Source: Sphingomonas sp. 28-66-16
GTDB lineage: Bacteria > Pseudomonadota > Alphaproteobacteria > Sphingomonadales > Sphingomonadaceae
Reading direction: 5' to 3'
Assembly (NCBI GenBank): GCA_002281485.1
Contig: NCGF01000014.1
Span: forward strand, 21,344 to 85,343
DNA length: 64,000 nucleotides
The position numbers and the translations under genes are program-made. The notes below the pieces were generated by a model that saw only the letters and a program-made list of their open reading frames with translations, was not told the DNA's origin and ran no database searches. Positions within the stretch are counted from its first letter, which is position 1; each line of letters starts with the position of its first letter. Of this stretch, positions 36,846-46,252 are shown piece after piece.

Positions 36846-38267
36846 GTGACCGATACGTCCACCACGTCTGCCGTCGTGACGCGCTTTGCGCCCTCGCCGA
36901 CCGGATTTCTGCATATCGGCGGCGCCCGGACCGCCTTGTTCAACTGGCTGTTCGCCCGCCATCACGGCGGCAAGTTTCTGCTCCGGATCGAAGACACCGA
37001 TCGCGCCCGATCGACCCAGGCGGCGATCGACGCGATCATCGACGGGATGAGCTGGCTCGGGCTCGACTGGGATGGCGAGGCGATCTTTCAGTTCGCGCGC
37101 GCAGCGCGCCACGCCGAAGTCGCGGATCAGATGCTGGCGGCGGGCCATGCCTATAAATGCTTCGCCACACCCGAAGAGCTCGCCGCGTTGCGGGCCTCGC
37201 AGCAAGCGGCGAAACAGCCGATGCGCTATGACGGACGGTGGCGCGACCGCGATCCGGCCGAGGGCGGCGACAGGCCCTTCGTCGTCCGGCTGAAAGCCCC
37301 GAAGGAAGGCGCCACGACGATCCACGATCGTGTCCAGGGCGAGGTTACCGTCCAGAATGCCGAGCTCGACGATTTCGTGCTACTGCGCTCCGACGGTACA
37401 CCGACCTATATGCTCGCCGTGGTGGTCGACGATCACGACATGGGGGTGACGCACGTCATCCGCGGCGACGATCATCTCAACAACGCCTTTCGCCAGTTGC
37501 CGATCATCAAGGCGATGGACTGGCCCGAGCCGATCTACGCGCATGTCCCGATGATCCACGGATCGGACGGCGGCAAGCTCTCGAAGCGCCACGGCGCGGT
37601 CGGGGTGGATGCCTATCGCGACGAGCTCGGTATCCTGCCCGAAGCGCTCGACAATTATTTGCTGCGGCTCGGTTGGGGCCACGGCGACGACGAGATCATC
37701 AGCCGCGCGCAGGCGATCCAGTGGTTCGATTTGGCGGCGATCGGAAAATCACCGTCACGGTTCGATTTGAAGAAACTGGAGAACCTCAACGGTCATTATA
37801 TCCGGCTTGCCGATGACGATCGGCTGGCGGCTTTGGTGGCGGGCCGGATCGCCGATATCGACGCCGCCGCGCTCGGCCTGCTCACCCGCGCGATGCCCGT
37901 GCTGAAGGCGCGCGCAGCCAATCTGAACGAGCTCGCCGAGGGCGCCGCGTTCCTGTTCGCGCAGCGCCCGATCGCTATCGACCCCGCCGCCGCCACGCTT
38001 TTGGACGGCGAGGCACCGTCGTTGCTCGAGCACCTCCACGCCGCGCTTGACGCCATCGACGGCTGGGATACGGAGAGCCTCGAAAGCGCCGTCCGGGGAG
38101 TAGCGGAGGCGGCGGGCGTCAAGCTCGGCATGGTCGCGCAGCCACTGCGCGCTGCGCTGACCGGACGAAAGACATCGCCCGGGATTTTCGACGTGCTGAC
38201 ATTGCTCGGGCGCGACGAAAGCCTGGGCCGGATTGCCGACCGGATTCCCGCGGCGGCGCAACGCTGA
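36846..38267 (+). CDS. gltX: Glutamyl-tRNA synthetase
   Basis: 473-residue class I synthetase charging tRNA-Glu. The ATP-binding HIGH equivalent is [20 protein letters not shown], the KMSKS equivalent is [12 protein letters not shown], and RIEDTDRAR is the glutamate-binding segment. The C-terminal helical anticodon-binding domain includes [16 protein letters not shown]. The start is taken as GTG 36846 ([17 protein letters not shown]); upstream in-frame sequence overlaps comEC and has no family match. Only one copy is in the window. Confidence 0.94.
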   Translation: MTDTSTTSAVVTRFAPSPTGFLHIGGARTALFNWLFARHHGGKFLLRIEDTDRARSTQAAIDAIIDGMSWLGLDWDGEAIFQFARAARHAEVADQMLAAGHAYKCFATPEELAALRASQQAAKQPMRYDGRWRDRDPAEGGDRPFVVRLKAPKEGATTIHDRVQGEVTVQNAELDDFVLLRSDGTPTYMLAVVVDDHDMGVTHVIRGDDHLNNAFRQLPIIKAMDWPEPIYAHVPMIHGSDGGKLSKRHGAVGVDAYRDELGILPEALDNYLLRLGWGHGDDEIISRAQAIQWFDLAAIGKSPSRFDLKKLENLNGHYIRLADDDRLAALVAGRIADIDAAALGLLTRAMPVLKARAANLNELAEGAAFLFAQRPIAIDPAAATLLDGEAPSLLEHLHAALDAIDGWDTESLESAVRGVAEAAGVKLGMVAQPLRAALTGRKTSPGIFDVLTLLGRDESLGRIADRIPAAAQR

Positions 38268-38283
38268 ACAGAAGGACCAGACC

Positions 38284-39567
38284 ATGACCGATACCGCCAA
38301 GCTGACCGTCGACGGCGCCGATCACGATTACCAGGTCGTGTCGGGCAGCGTGGGGCCGCAGGTCATCGATATCCGCAAACTCTATGCACAGACCGGCAAG
38401 TTCACCTTCGACCCCGGCTTCACCTCGACCGCGAGCTGCGAATCGGGGCTGACTTATATCGACGGCGACGAGGGGGTGCTGCTGCACCGCGGCTATCCGA
38501 TCGGGCAGCTCGCCGAACAGTCGAGCTTCATGGAGGTGTCCTACCTGCTGCTCAACGGCGAACTGCCGAGCAGCGACGAGCTGAGCAAGTTCACCTACAC
38601 CATCTCGCGCCATACGATGCTGCACGAACAGCTGATGACCTTTTATCGCGGGTTTCGGCGGGACGCGCACCCGATGGCGATCATGTGCGGTGTCGTCGGC
38701 GCGCTCAGCGCCTTTTACCACGATTCGACCGACATCACCGATCCGTACCAGCGGATGGTCGCGAGCCACCGGCTGATCGCGAAGATGCCGACAATCGCGG
38801 CAGCGGCCTATAAATATTCGGTCGGTCAGCCCTTCCTCTACCCCGACAACTCGCTGTCCTACACGGGCAATTTCCTGCGGATGACCTTCGGCGTTCCTGC
38901 CGAGCCCTATGTCGTCAACCCGGTGGTCGAAACGGCGCTCGACCGGATCTTCATCTTGCACGCCGATCACGAGCAGAACGCGTCGACCTCGACCGTGCGG
39001 CTCGCCGGCTCCTCGGGCGCCAACCCGTTCGCATGCATCGCGGCCGGCATCGCCTGCCTGTGGGGCCCGGCGCATGGCGGCGCCAACGAGGCCGCGCTCA
39101 ATATGCTGCGCGAGATCGGCACGCCGGCGCGCATCCCCGAATATATCGCGCGCGCCAAGGACAAGAACGATCCGTTCCGCCTGATGGGCTTCGGCCACCG
39201 GGTCTACAAGAATTACGATCCGCGCGCGACGGTGATGCAGCAGACGGTGCGCGAGGTTCTCGGCGAACTCGGCGTCACCGATCCGATCTTCGACGTCGCG
39301 CTCCAGCTCGAGGAAATGGCGCTCAACGATCCCTATTTCATCGAGAAAAAGCTGTTCCCCAACGTCGATTTCTATTCGGGCGTGATCCTGTCGGCGATTG
39401 GATTCCCGACGACGATGTTCACCGCCCTGTTCGCGCTCGCGCGCACCGTCGGCTGGGTCGCGCAGTGGAACGAGATGATCGCCGATCCCGAGCAGAAGAT
39501 CGGCCGCCCGCGCCAGCTCTACACCGGCCCGACGCAGCGCGACTACGCCCCGATCAGCGCGCGCTGA
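38284..39567 (+). CDS. gltA: Citrate synthase (type II)
   Basis: 427 residues. Condenses oxaloacetate with acetyl-CoA at the entry of the TCA cycle. Catalytic His residues are in [18 protein letters not shown] and [14 protein letters not shown], and the Asp is in [10 protein letters not shown]. The N-terminal domain [21 protein letters not shown] is typical of the hexameric, NADH-sensitive type. It starts 16 bp after gltX with AGAAGGA upstream, so gltX-gltA are probably cotranscribed. Convergent with the kinase-like gene, 19 bp apart. Confidence 0.96.
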   Translation: MTDTAKLTVDGADHDYQVVSGSVGPQVIDIRKLYAQTGKFTFDPGFTSTASCESGLTYIDGDEGVLLHRGYPIGQLAEQSSFMEVSYLLLNGELPSSDELSKFTYTISRHTMLHEQLMTFYRGFRRDAHPMAIMCGVVGALSAFYHDSTDITDPYQRMVASHRLIAKMPTIAAAAYKYSVGQPFLYPDNSLSYTGNFLRMTFGVPAEPYVVNPVVETALDRIFILHADHEQNASTSTVRLAGSSGANPFACIAAGIACLWGPAHGGANEAALNMLREIGTPARIPEYIARAKDKNDPFRLMGFGHRVYKNYDPRATVMQQTVREVLGELGVTDPIFDVALQLEEMALNDPYFIEKKLFPNVDFYSGVILSAIGFPTTMFTALFALARTVGWVAQWNEMIADPEQKIGRPRQLYTGPTQRDYAPISAR

Positions 39568-39586
39568 CGGCGCGCGCCGCGCGCGC

Positions 39587-40972
39587 CTATTCGCGATAGG
39601 GCAGCGTCAGCACGAAGCGCGCGCCCTGCCCGGGCGCGCTGTCGACGGTGACGTCGCCGCCCATCGCGCGCGCCAGACGGCGGGCGATGTAGAGCCCGAG
39701 GCCGCTGCCACCGGGCTCGCTGGTGTCGACGCGTTCGAATTTTTCGAAGATGCGTGCCTGATCCTCGATCGCGATCCCGCGTCCCTGATCGGCGACGACG
39801 ACGGCGGCCATCGGTCCGTCGCGCTCGGCGCGGATCCAGACCATGGCTTCGTCGGGCGAATAGCGCACGGCATTGCCGATCAGATTGACCAGAATCTGGA
39901 GCGTCCGGCGGAACTCGCCCGTTGCGGGCAAGGCCTCGTCGAGCGGCGGCCGGTCGATCCGGACGTTGGCCGCGGCGGCGCGCACCTGCAGCAAGCCGGC
40001 GGCGCGGCGCGCGATATCGGCAAGGTCGATCGGCTCGGCCGCAACGACGAAATCAGGCCGCTCGATCGCCTGCAGATCGACGAGATCGTCGACCAGGCCG
40101 AGCAGATGGCGCCCGGCCGTCGCGATATCGGCGGCGTAGTCGGCATAGTCCTGCCGCAATGGCCCTTCGGCCTTGGCGTTGATGCTGTCGGCATTGGCGA
40201 TGATCCGCCCCAGCGGCGCGCGCAGCGCGCGATCGAGCCGTTCGCTGAACGCCTCGGGCAGCCCGGACCGCGTGACCGCCACCCCGGTGGTCGCCGGCTT
40301 GTCGACCGGATCGACCATCAACGTCGCCCCGACAAGCCCCGCGAAACCGCCACTGGCATTGAGCCGCGGCGTCGCCGACAGCAGCACCGGACGACCGGTT
40401 TCACGGATCATCGCGGGCTGATCGTCGAAGCGTTGCCGCATCGCCAGCGCGCCGAGGATCGGGAACATGCCGGTATCGGCTTCACCGAGGATGAAGAGCC
40501 GGGTCAGCGGCTGCCCGAGCAACGCCTGGCTGTCAAAGCCGTGCCGTGCGCCGGCGATGATCGAGATCTGGGTGAGGCGCAAGGCGGCGTCGGTTTCCCA
40601 TGTCCAGGCAGCGGCACTGCGCAGGAAATCGCGCGCGCGCACGTCTTCATCGGCGGTCGGCTGCCACGCGGTGCGGGTCTTCCAGCCGCTGATCGCCAGC
40701 CGGACGACATCGGCGGCTGGATCCGGCTCGGCCCGGACCCACATTTCGATATCGTCGTCACCATCTGCCGCGACGATCGAGCGCGACACGAGAATGCCGA
40801 GCCGTCGTGCCAGTCGGACGAGCGTGGCCAAGGGCGGCACCGCGATCGGTGCCCCGATCGCGCCGCCGGCGCGCAGATTGAGATCGTGCAGCCGCAGATC
40901 GGCCTCGACCAGCCGGCCGTCATAGCCGACCACGCCGCGCACCACGGGAAGCTGCGGATCGATCGCGTTCAT
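39587..40972 (-). CDS. Histidine-kinase-like protein lacking the phosphoacceptor His
   Basis: 461 residues, no membrane segment. A PAS-like region spans about residues 110-222. It is followed by a dimerisation helix pair (241-304) and an ATPase domain with N-box NLIGNAVRYSP (363-373), G1 DQGRGIA (395-401) and G2 GGSGLGLYIARRLA (421-434). At the place of the usual SHELRTPL the protein reads DRALRAPL: R248 replaces His and A249 replaces Glu. The rest of that domain is well conserved (GRHLLGLVDDLVDLQAIE). It is therefore likely a pseudokinase, an ATP-binding scaffold or a phosphatase-type partner, comparable in principle to DivL, whose His is Tyr. Its ATG overlaps the stop of the DUF2336 gene. 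Confidence 0.85.
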   Translation of the reverse strand: MNAIDPQLPVVRGVVGYDGRLVEADLRLHDLNLRAGGAIGAPIAVPPLATLVRLARRLGILVSRSIVAADGDDDIEMWVRAEPDPAADVVRLAISGWKTRTAWQPTADEDVRARDFLRSAAAWTWETDAALRLTQISIIAGARHGFDSQALLGQPLTRLFILGEADTGMFPILGALAMRQRFDDQPAMIRETGRPVLLSATPRLNASGGFAGLVGATLMVDPVDKPATTGVAVTRSGLPEAFSERLDRALRAPLGRIIANADSINAKAEGPLRQDYADYAADIATAGRHLLGLVDDLVDLQAIERPDFVVAAEPIDLADIARRAAGLLQVRAAAANVRIDRPPLDEALPATGEFRRTLQILVNLIGNAVRYSPDEAMVWIRAERDGPMAAVVVADQGRGIAIEDQARIFEKFERVDTSEPGGSGLGLYIARRLARAMGGDVTVDSAPGQGARFVLTLPYRE

Positions 40973-42084
40973 GATCGCTCGGCTCTGGCCAGCGCCACCA
41001 CGGCTGCCCTGAGATCAGGGTGGAGCCGGAGCGACGCCAGCGCTTCGCGCGCGTCACCATGCGGAATTGCGGCAATCGCATCGAGCCGATCGGCGAACAC
41101 CTCGACATCGCGGCGCGGATCGGCTTCGCAAAGGGCCAGCCCGATCGTCGCGATCATCGGGCGATCGAGCCCGACAGCGCGCAGCGCCAGCCAAAGCCGG
41201 TCGGCAACGGGATCAATGACGATTTCACGCATCGTCTCATAGCCAAGACCGAGCGCATGCGCGAGCAGCGCGATGAACAGCGACGGCCGGCGATCGCCGA
41301 GTGATTCGGCAAGCAAGCCGGGCAGTTCGTCAGCGGTCGCGGCAAGGGCCGTCGTCAATCGCATCGCCGCCGCTTCGAGCCGTTCGCCCTCGTCGTGCGC
41401 CGCCAGGCTGCGCAGTGCCGCCTCGGTGATCGCGCGATCGAGCGTCTCTTGCGCCGGGCCGGCGCTGCCCGTCAGCTGATCGCGCAAGATCGCGGCCGTC
41501 CACCAGACCAGTCGATGATGCAATTCGGCGGGCAGATCGCTGCGCGGCGCAGTCGGTGCGTCGCCGGCGTTGTGGCGCCGCGCCTCGGCGATCATCAGCG
41601 CGGAGGCCGACGCAGCGACGATCGGGTCGCGATGGCTGGTCAGCCGCACGAGCAGGCTCGGTCGCTCGGCGGTCTCGCCGCCCGCCAGCGGCAGGGCGTC
41701 GCCGATCGCCTCCTGCTCGACCCGCGCAAGCAGTTCGCGGATCAGGCCGGCGTCCTTGATCAGACCCGATCGTTCCAGCCGATCGAGCACCGCAAGACTG
41801 CCGCTGGACAGCGCGATCGCCAGATCGGGCTCGCCGCGCCCGACGAGGAGGCGACCGCCATAATGACGCAATTCGCTTTCGATCGACGTCACGATCATCC
41901 GCAGCAGGCGCGACAGCGCGCCGCGGAGGCGTTCGTCGAGCTGCGCTTCTGCGGGCACGAAAAAGAGATCGATCGCGGCACGGATGCGATCGTCGGCGCG
42001 CACGTCATCAGCTGCTCCGCGCGCGAGCAGGTGGCTGGCGCCAGCGTGGACACCATCGTTCATGTCGCCTTGGTCGATCGACAT
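40969..42084 (-). CDS. DUF2336 family protein
   Basis: 371 residues, soluble, almost entirely helical with repeated Ala/Leu/Arg-rich helices (HEAT-like appearance) such as DRAITEAALRSLAAHDEGERLEAA, GLLAESLGDRRPSLFIALLAHALG and RPMIATIGLALCEADPRRDV. The pattern fits DUF2336, an alphaproteobacterial family without assigned biochemical role that tends to occur with signalling genes. It overlaps the kinase-like gene by four bases (ATGA), so the two are very likely made together. Confidence 0.7.
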   Translation of the reverse strand: MSIDQGDMNDGVHAGASHLLARGAADDVRADDRIRAAIDLFFVPAEAQLDERLRGALSRLLRMIVTSIESELRHYGGRLLVGRGEPDLAIALSSGSLAVLDRLERSGLIKDAGLIRELLARVEQEAIGDALPLAGGETAERPSLLVRLTSHRDPIVAASASALMIAEARRHNAGDAPTAPRSDLPAELHHRLVWWTAAILRDQLTGSAGPAQETLDRAITEAALRSLAAHDEGERLEAAAMRLTTALAATADELPGLLAESLGDRRPSLFIALLAHALGLGYETMREIVIDPVADRLWLALRAVGLDRPMIATIGLALCEADPRRDVEVFADRLDAIAAIPHGDAREALASLRLHPDLRAAVVALARAERS

Positions 42085-42094
42085 GTTTTGAGAC

Positions 42095-43300
42095 CTAGGG
42101 ATTTCTCGTTAAATTCCCGCTAAGGCTTTCGCGAAGTGCTTCGATCGCCGCCGCGAGCGACGCCGTCGCATATAGCGCGGTCATCATTAGACCGGTGAGC
42201 GTTTGGCCTGCAATCGCGAAGGGCAGGAGGATCAGCGGATAGGCGATCGGCGTGCCCCACCAGGATTGGCGAATACGATCGTCGCCCCCGCGCTCGACAA
42301 AGCCGGCGATCACCACCAGCGCCACCGCGACGCTCGTCGCGCTCAGCGTGCCTTCGGAACGGCTGACCGCAATGCCGAGCGCCAGCATCGTCAGTCCCGA
42401 ACCCCCGAGGATCGCGCCGCGCTGAAGGTGCACGAGCGCGGTCTCGTCGCGCATCCAGGCAAGCGCCCCCCCGATCGACAGCCCCGCCATCGCCACCAGC
42501 ACGAACGGCAGGCCGAGCCAGCCCCAGCCCCATCCAGTGATGCCGATCCCCGCCGCGAGCAGCGCCGAACTGCCCGCCGCGATCGCCCAGCCGGGCACCG
42601 ACCGCGCGACGATGCGCGGCAATACTAGCCGCGCCAGCGGGGCGATCAGATAACGATCGACCCAGGGAATGCGGTTCGAGACATGGCCCGTGAGCACCAC
42701 CTCGTTGCGCGCGCGCAACCGAGCGGCATCGCGCTCGACGCCATGCCCCGCGCGCGCCTCGCCCGAGGGCAGGCGCAGATGAACCGCGCCGGATTGCGCG
42801 GTCACCCTGAGCAACGCCGACTGGAAATCATAGTCTCCCGGCAGATGGGCAACATCGGTGATCCGATCGGCGCCGACCCGCGCCATCCCCGCCCAGATCG
42901 CGTCTTGCCCCACGCGCTCGAGGCCCGGCAGCGCATCGACCTCCCCCGTGACCAGCAACGCATCATCACCCGCGCCGGCCAGCAGCGCGAGGATCGTCTC
43001 GTCGGTCACGAGGCCGTCGGCAATCACCAGAACATGCGCGAGGGGGTGGAGCTTCGCGGCGGCCTCGCTGGCCGATCGCACGATATCGACCGAGCCACCG
43101 CGCCGGCCGATGCGGTTGACGGCGCCGACGAGCTCGGGCGTCAGCCGCGCGACGACGACGATGATCTGCCCGGCCCCGGCCGCAATGAGCAGCCGCGCCT
43201 GAAACTCGATCAGCGTCCCGCCGGCGAAGGGCAAGGTCTCAGCGAGCATGTCAGGGCGATCAACCGCGTCTTCGGTCGCAAAAATCAGTCCGGCAAGCAT
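42095..43300 (-). CDS. Membrane protein with degenerate nucleotidyltransferase-like N-terminus
   Basis: 401 residues. The first ~230 look like a Rossmann-type sugar-nucleotide or MobA-like transferase (MLAETLPFAGGTLIEFQARLLIAAGAG, QIIVVVARLTPEL, HVLVIADGLVTDE), but the glycine-rich NTP-binding signature at the very N-terminus is not evident. The C-terminal ~160 residues hold about six hydrophobic segments, starting at WAIAAGSSALLAAGIGITG. It is 10 bp upstream of the DUF2336 gene in the same direction. No defined function; catalytic activity is uncertain. Confidence 0.55.
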   Translation of the reverse strand: MLAGLIFATEDAVDRPDMLAETLPFAGGTLIEFQARLLIAAGAGQIIVVVARLTPELVGAVNRIGRRGGSVDIVRSASEAAAKLHPLAHVLVIADGLVTDETILALLAGAGDDALLVTGEVDALPGLERVGQDAIWAGMARVGADRITDVAHLPGDYDFQSALLRVTAQSGAVHLRLPSGEARAGHGVERDAARLRARNEVVLTGHVSNRIPWVDRYLIAPLARLVLPRIVARSVPGWAIAAGSSALLAAGIGITGWGWGWLGLPFVLVAMAGLSIGGALAWMRDETALVHLQRGAILGGSGLTMLALGIAVSRSEGTLSATSVAVALVVIAGFVERGGDDRIRQSWWGTPIAYPLILLPFAIAGQTLTGLMMTALYATASLAAAIEALRESLSGNLTRNP

Positions 43301-43342
43301 CGCATGGCGCTTAAGCGCTCAGGCCGCTCTTGGCAAAGGGGC

Positions 43343-43636
43343 TCAGAGGCGTTCGATCGCCCGGCGCAGCCGTTGCAGCGCGCGCTTGTCGCCCACCGGC
43401 AGATCGCTGGTCTCGTCGGCGAGTGCCATCAGACGAATCGCCCCGAAGCTCGCGCCGAGGCCCTTCAGCCGCAACGCCGCCGCGCGCCAGTCATCGACGC
43501 TGTCGGCGTGTTCGAGCAGATCCAGCGAGCGCTGCGCGCTATCGAGAAACGCCATGCGGAGTTCGGCGATCAGCGCGGGTTCATCGCCCACCGCCGCCAC
43601 CAGAGCCGCATCTATTGCACCGGGATCATATGCCAT
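43343..43636 (-). CDS. HPt-like domain protein lacking the phosphoacceptor His
   Basis: 97 residues from ATG 43636 (MAYDPGAIDAALV); a TTG seven codons upstream is the alternative. The four-helix histidine phosphotransfer fold is suggested by ALIAELRMAFLDSAQRSLDLLEHA, RAAALRLKGLGASFGAIRLMALADE and the C-terminal helix. The usual AHxLKGxxxxxGA motif is present except that Leu (L55) stands where the phosphorylated His should be. It may bind response-regulator or kinase domains without transferring phosphate. It is the first gene of the minus-strand group reaching the kinase-like gene. Confidence 0.65.
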   Translation of the reverse strand: MAYDPGAIDAALVAAVGDEPALIAELRMAFLDSAQRSLDLLEHADSVDDWRAAALRLKGLGASFGAIRLMALADETSDLPVGDKRALQRLRRAIERL

Positions 43637-43718
43637 CGACCCAAAACTAGGGTGCAATGCTTAACGCATCGTTATTCTATTCGCTTTGCCGCGCCCGGAA
43701 TCGTGGTAAACGAAGGCG

Positions 43719-46022
43719 ATGACGGGGGGATCGCGCATCATAGACATCAGGCCGGGAACCGACGAGTCATCGTCGGTCGACGACGCCGTGCCGATCGGCG
43801 CGCTGCCGAAGAACGAACCGATGGCGATCGATCCCGATGCGCAGCCTGGCGATCTGTCGCGCGGTACCGCCGCCAGACTTCTGCCCGCGCTGGCGATCAT
43901 CGCGCTGCTCGGCTGGTTCGGCGGCATGGGCTGGGTGGTCTGGCCGAGCGTGGCGGCGGGGCTCGCCCCGGTTGCGCTGATCGAACTGATCGCCGCGCTG
44001 TGCGTGCCGCCGGTGCTGCTCGGCATCTTCTGGCTGCTCGCGCTCCGGACGAGCCATGCCGAGGCCCGCCGCTTCGGCGCGACCGCGCGACAGATGCGCG
44101 CCGAGGCCGCCGCGCTCGAGCGGACCATCGCGATCGTGTCGCGCCAGATCGAGGACAATCGCGCGCGGCTCGCCGAACAGACCAACGCGCTGATGGCGAT
44201 GGGCGACGGCGCATCAGAGCGGCTCGCGGCGATCAGCAACGGCATGGCGCATGAGATGGCCGCCGCCGCCGATCAGACGCGGTCGCTCACCGCCTCGACC
44301 ACCGCCGCCCAGGCCAGCCTGAGCGTGCTGCTCTCGTCGCTGCCCCGCGCGCACGCCGAGACCAGCGAGATGGCCAAGACGCTCGAGGCCACTGGGCTCA
44401 CCGCGGGCGAGCATGCCGCCGCGCTCGACGCCCAGATGGCCGCGCTGGCCGAGCGGGGCCGCGAGGCCGAGGGCGTCGCCGGCGGCGCCGCCAAGAAGCT
44501 CGCCGCGCACATCGCCCGGATGGAGGCGACCAGCGAGACCGCCGGCGCCCGCCTCGAAAGCGTGACGGCGTCGATGTCCGACGCGGTCGACGAACTGCTC
44601 GGCCGGACCGCCGGCGCGGTCGACGAGGCCCGCAAGGGGATTACGGCGCAGGGCGAGGCGATGCTGGCGATGCTCGAGGCCAATCAGGCCGCGCTGAGCC
44701 GCGCGAGCAGCGATTCGGTCGATGCGCTCGCCACCCGGATCGCCTCGATCGAAACCGTGATCGATCGCATCGCCGCGCGGATCGACGACCAGCGCCAGGC
44801 GAGCGAGTCACTCGCGGTCGGGCTCGATGCGAGCTTCACCGCCGTCGAGACCAAGGTCGCGTCGTTCCACGACCGGGGCATTGAGCGCACCCAGACGCTC
44901 GCCGCCTCGATCAGCGCGCTCGGCGGATCGGCCGATGCGATGACCGAAGCGCTCAGGGCGGGCGACGACATGGCCCGCAAGGTGATCGCGACTAGCGAGG
45001 ACCTGCTGACCTCGCTCGACGCCGCCGCGCGCGAGATCGACGAGACGCTGCCCGAGGCGCTCGCGCGGCTCGATGCGCGGATCGGCGAGAGCCGGAGCGT
45101 CGTCGCCGGCGCCAAGCCCGAACTGCTCGCGCTGGTCACCGCCGCCGAGAGCACCCATGACGCGATCGAGGCGATCGCCGGGGTGATCCAGGGCCAGCGC
45201 GTCACGCTCGATCAACTCTCGAAGCTGCTGATCGACACGCTGGCGACCGGTCGCGAGCGCGCGAGCGAGATCGGCGAGACGCTCGACGCGACGATCGCGC
45301 ACACGCATGATTTCGCCGAACAGGCCGCCCCCCGGCTGGTCGAGGCGCTGATCCGCGTGCGCGACACCGCCACCGCCGCCGCCGAACGCGCGCGCGAAAC
45401 GCTGGCGACGGTGATCCCCGAGGCCGCCAAGTCGCTCGAACTGGCGAGCGCGCAGGCGATGCAGCGCGCGGTCGGCCATTCGGTCGAGCGCCAGATCAAC
45501 GCGATCACCGACGCCGCCGACGCCGCCGTCGAGGCCGCCGCGCGCGCCTCCGACCGGCTGACGCGGCAGATGATGACGATCGCCGAGACGAGCTCGCTGG
45601 TCGAGAACCGGATCGACGATGCCCGCGCCGAACGCGAGAAGGCCGACAGCGACAGCTTCGCGCGCAAGGCCTCGCTGCTGATCGAATCGCTCAATTCGGC
45701 GTCGATCGACATCGCCAAGAGCTTTTCGAGCGACGTTTCGGACAGCGCCTGGGCGGCGTACCTCAAGGGCGATCGCGGGGTCTTCACGCGCCGCGCGGTG
45801 CGGCTGCTCGATTCAACGGACGTCCGCGAGATCGCGCGGCTCTACGACGACGACGGGCCGTTCCGCGAGCAGGTCAACCGCTATATCCACGATTTCGAGG
45901 CGATGCTGCGCACGATCCTCGCCCAGCGCGACGGCGCGCCGATGAGCGTGACCCTGCTGTCGTCGGACATGGGCAAGCTCTATGTCGCGCTGGCCCAGGC
46001 GATCGAACGATTGCGGGCGTAG
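43719..46022 (+). CDS. Two-TM membrane protein with very long coiled-coil domain
   Basis: 767 residues. An acidic N-terminal ~50 is followed by two membrane segments (about 52-72 and 82-108). Then comes ~550 residues of almost continuous Ala/Glu/Arg heptad-like helix (ARQMRAEAAALERTIAIVSR, VERQINAITDAADAAVEAAA). A conserved-looking globular C-terminal ~95 residues begin at SDSAWAAYLKGDRGVFTRRA and end ...SSDMGKLYVALAQAIERLRA. The architecture (two N-terminal TM helices plus large coiled coil) recalls the polarity factor TipN and apolipoprotein-like alphaproteobacterial proteins, but no homology is claimed. Divergent from the HPt-like gene across an 82-bp gap. Confidence 0.7.
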   Translation: MTGGSRIIDIRPGTDESSSVDDAVPIGALPKNEPMAIDPDAQPGDLSRGTAARLLPALAIIALLGWFGGMGWVVWPSVAAGLAPVALIELIAALCVPPVLLGIFWLLALRTSHAEARRFGATARQMRAEAAALERTIAIVSRQIEDNRARLAEQTNALMAMGDGASERLAAISNGMAHEMAAAADQTRSLTASTTAAQASLSVLLSSLPRAHAETSEMAKTLEATGLTAGEHAAALDAQMAALAERGREAEGVAGGAAKKLAAHIARMEATSETAGARLESVTASMSDAVDELLGRTAGAVDEARKGITAQGEAMLAMLEANQAALSRASSDSVDALATRIASIETVIDRIAARIDDQRQASESLAVGLDASFTAVETKVASFHDRGIERTQTLAASISALGGSADAMTEALRAGDDMARKVIATSEDLLTSLDAAAREIDETLPEALARLDARIGESRSVVAGAKPELLALVTAAESTHDAIEAIAGVIQGQRVTLDQLSKLLIDTLATGRERASEIGETLDATIAHTHDFAEQAAPRLVEALIRVRDTATAAAERARETLATVIPEAAKSLELASAQAMQRAVGHSVERQINAITDAADAAVEAAARASDRLTRQMMTIAETSSLVENRIDDARAEREKADSDSFARKASLLIESLNSASIDIAKSFSSDVSDSAWAAYLKGDRGVFTRRAVRLLDSTDVREIARLYDDDGPFREQVNRYIHDFEAMLRTILAQRDGAPMSVTLLSSDMGKLYVALAQAIERLRA

Positions 46023-46037
46023 CGCCCGATCGGGCGC
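46022..46037 (+). terminator. 16-bp GC palindrome at the end of the coiled-coil gene
   Basis: GCGCCCGATCGGGCGC begins at the last base of the stop codon. It could form a strong hairpin ending the transcript, though no T tract follows. Confidence 0.35.
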
Positions 46038-46252
46038 CGGGCGACTGGCGCGCGACGATCGTGACAGCGGCAAAGATGACACTCGACGCGACCGGCGCGC
46101 CGGGGGCGCCCCCGCAGCGCACTCAACCGATGACAACGCCGCCGCAACATGGTTGAAGCGATGGCGATGATCGCCGGTCTCCGTCGTCACCCGATGCCGC
46201 CACCCGGGGCCCGACCCGGAGTGACGGGCGGGTCGCTATGACCAGCGCCCCC
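46038..46252. other. Gene-free ~215-bp interval with repeat-like inverted sequences
   Basis: Between convergent coiled-coil and DUF1467 genes. It contains GTCACCCGATGCCGCC and CCCGGAGTGACGGG near 46187-46230, an inverted repeat of the GTCACCC...GGGTGAC-like type seen elsewhere in the window. No coding frame supported. Confidence 0.4.
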
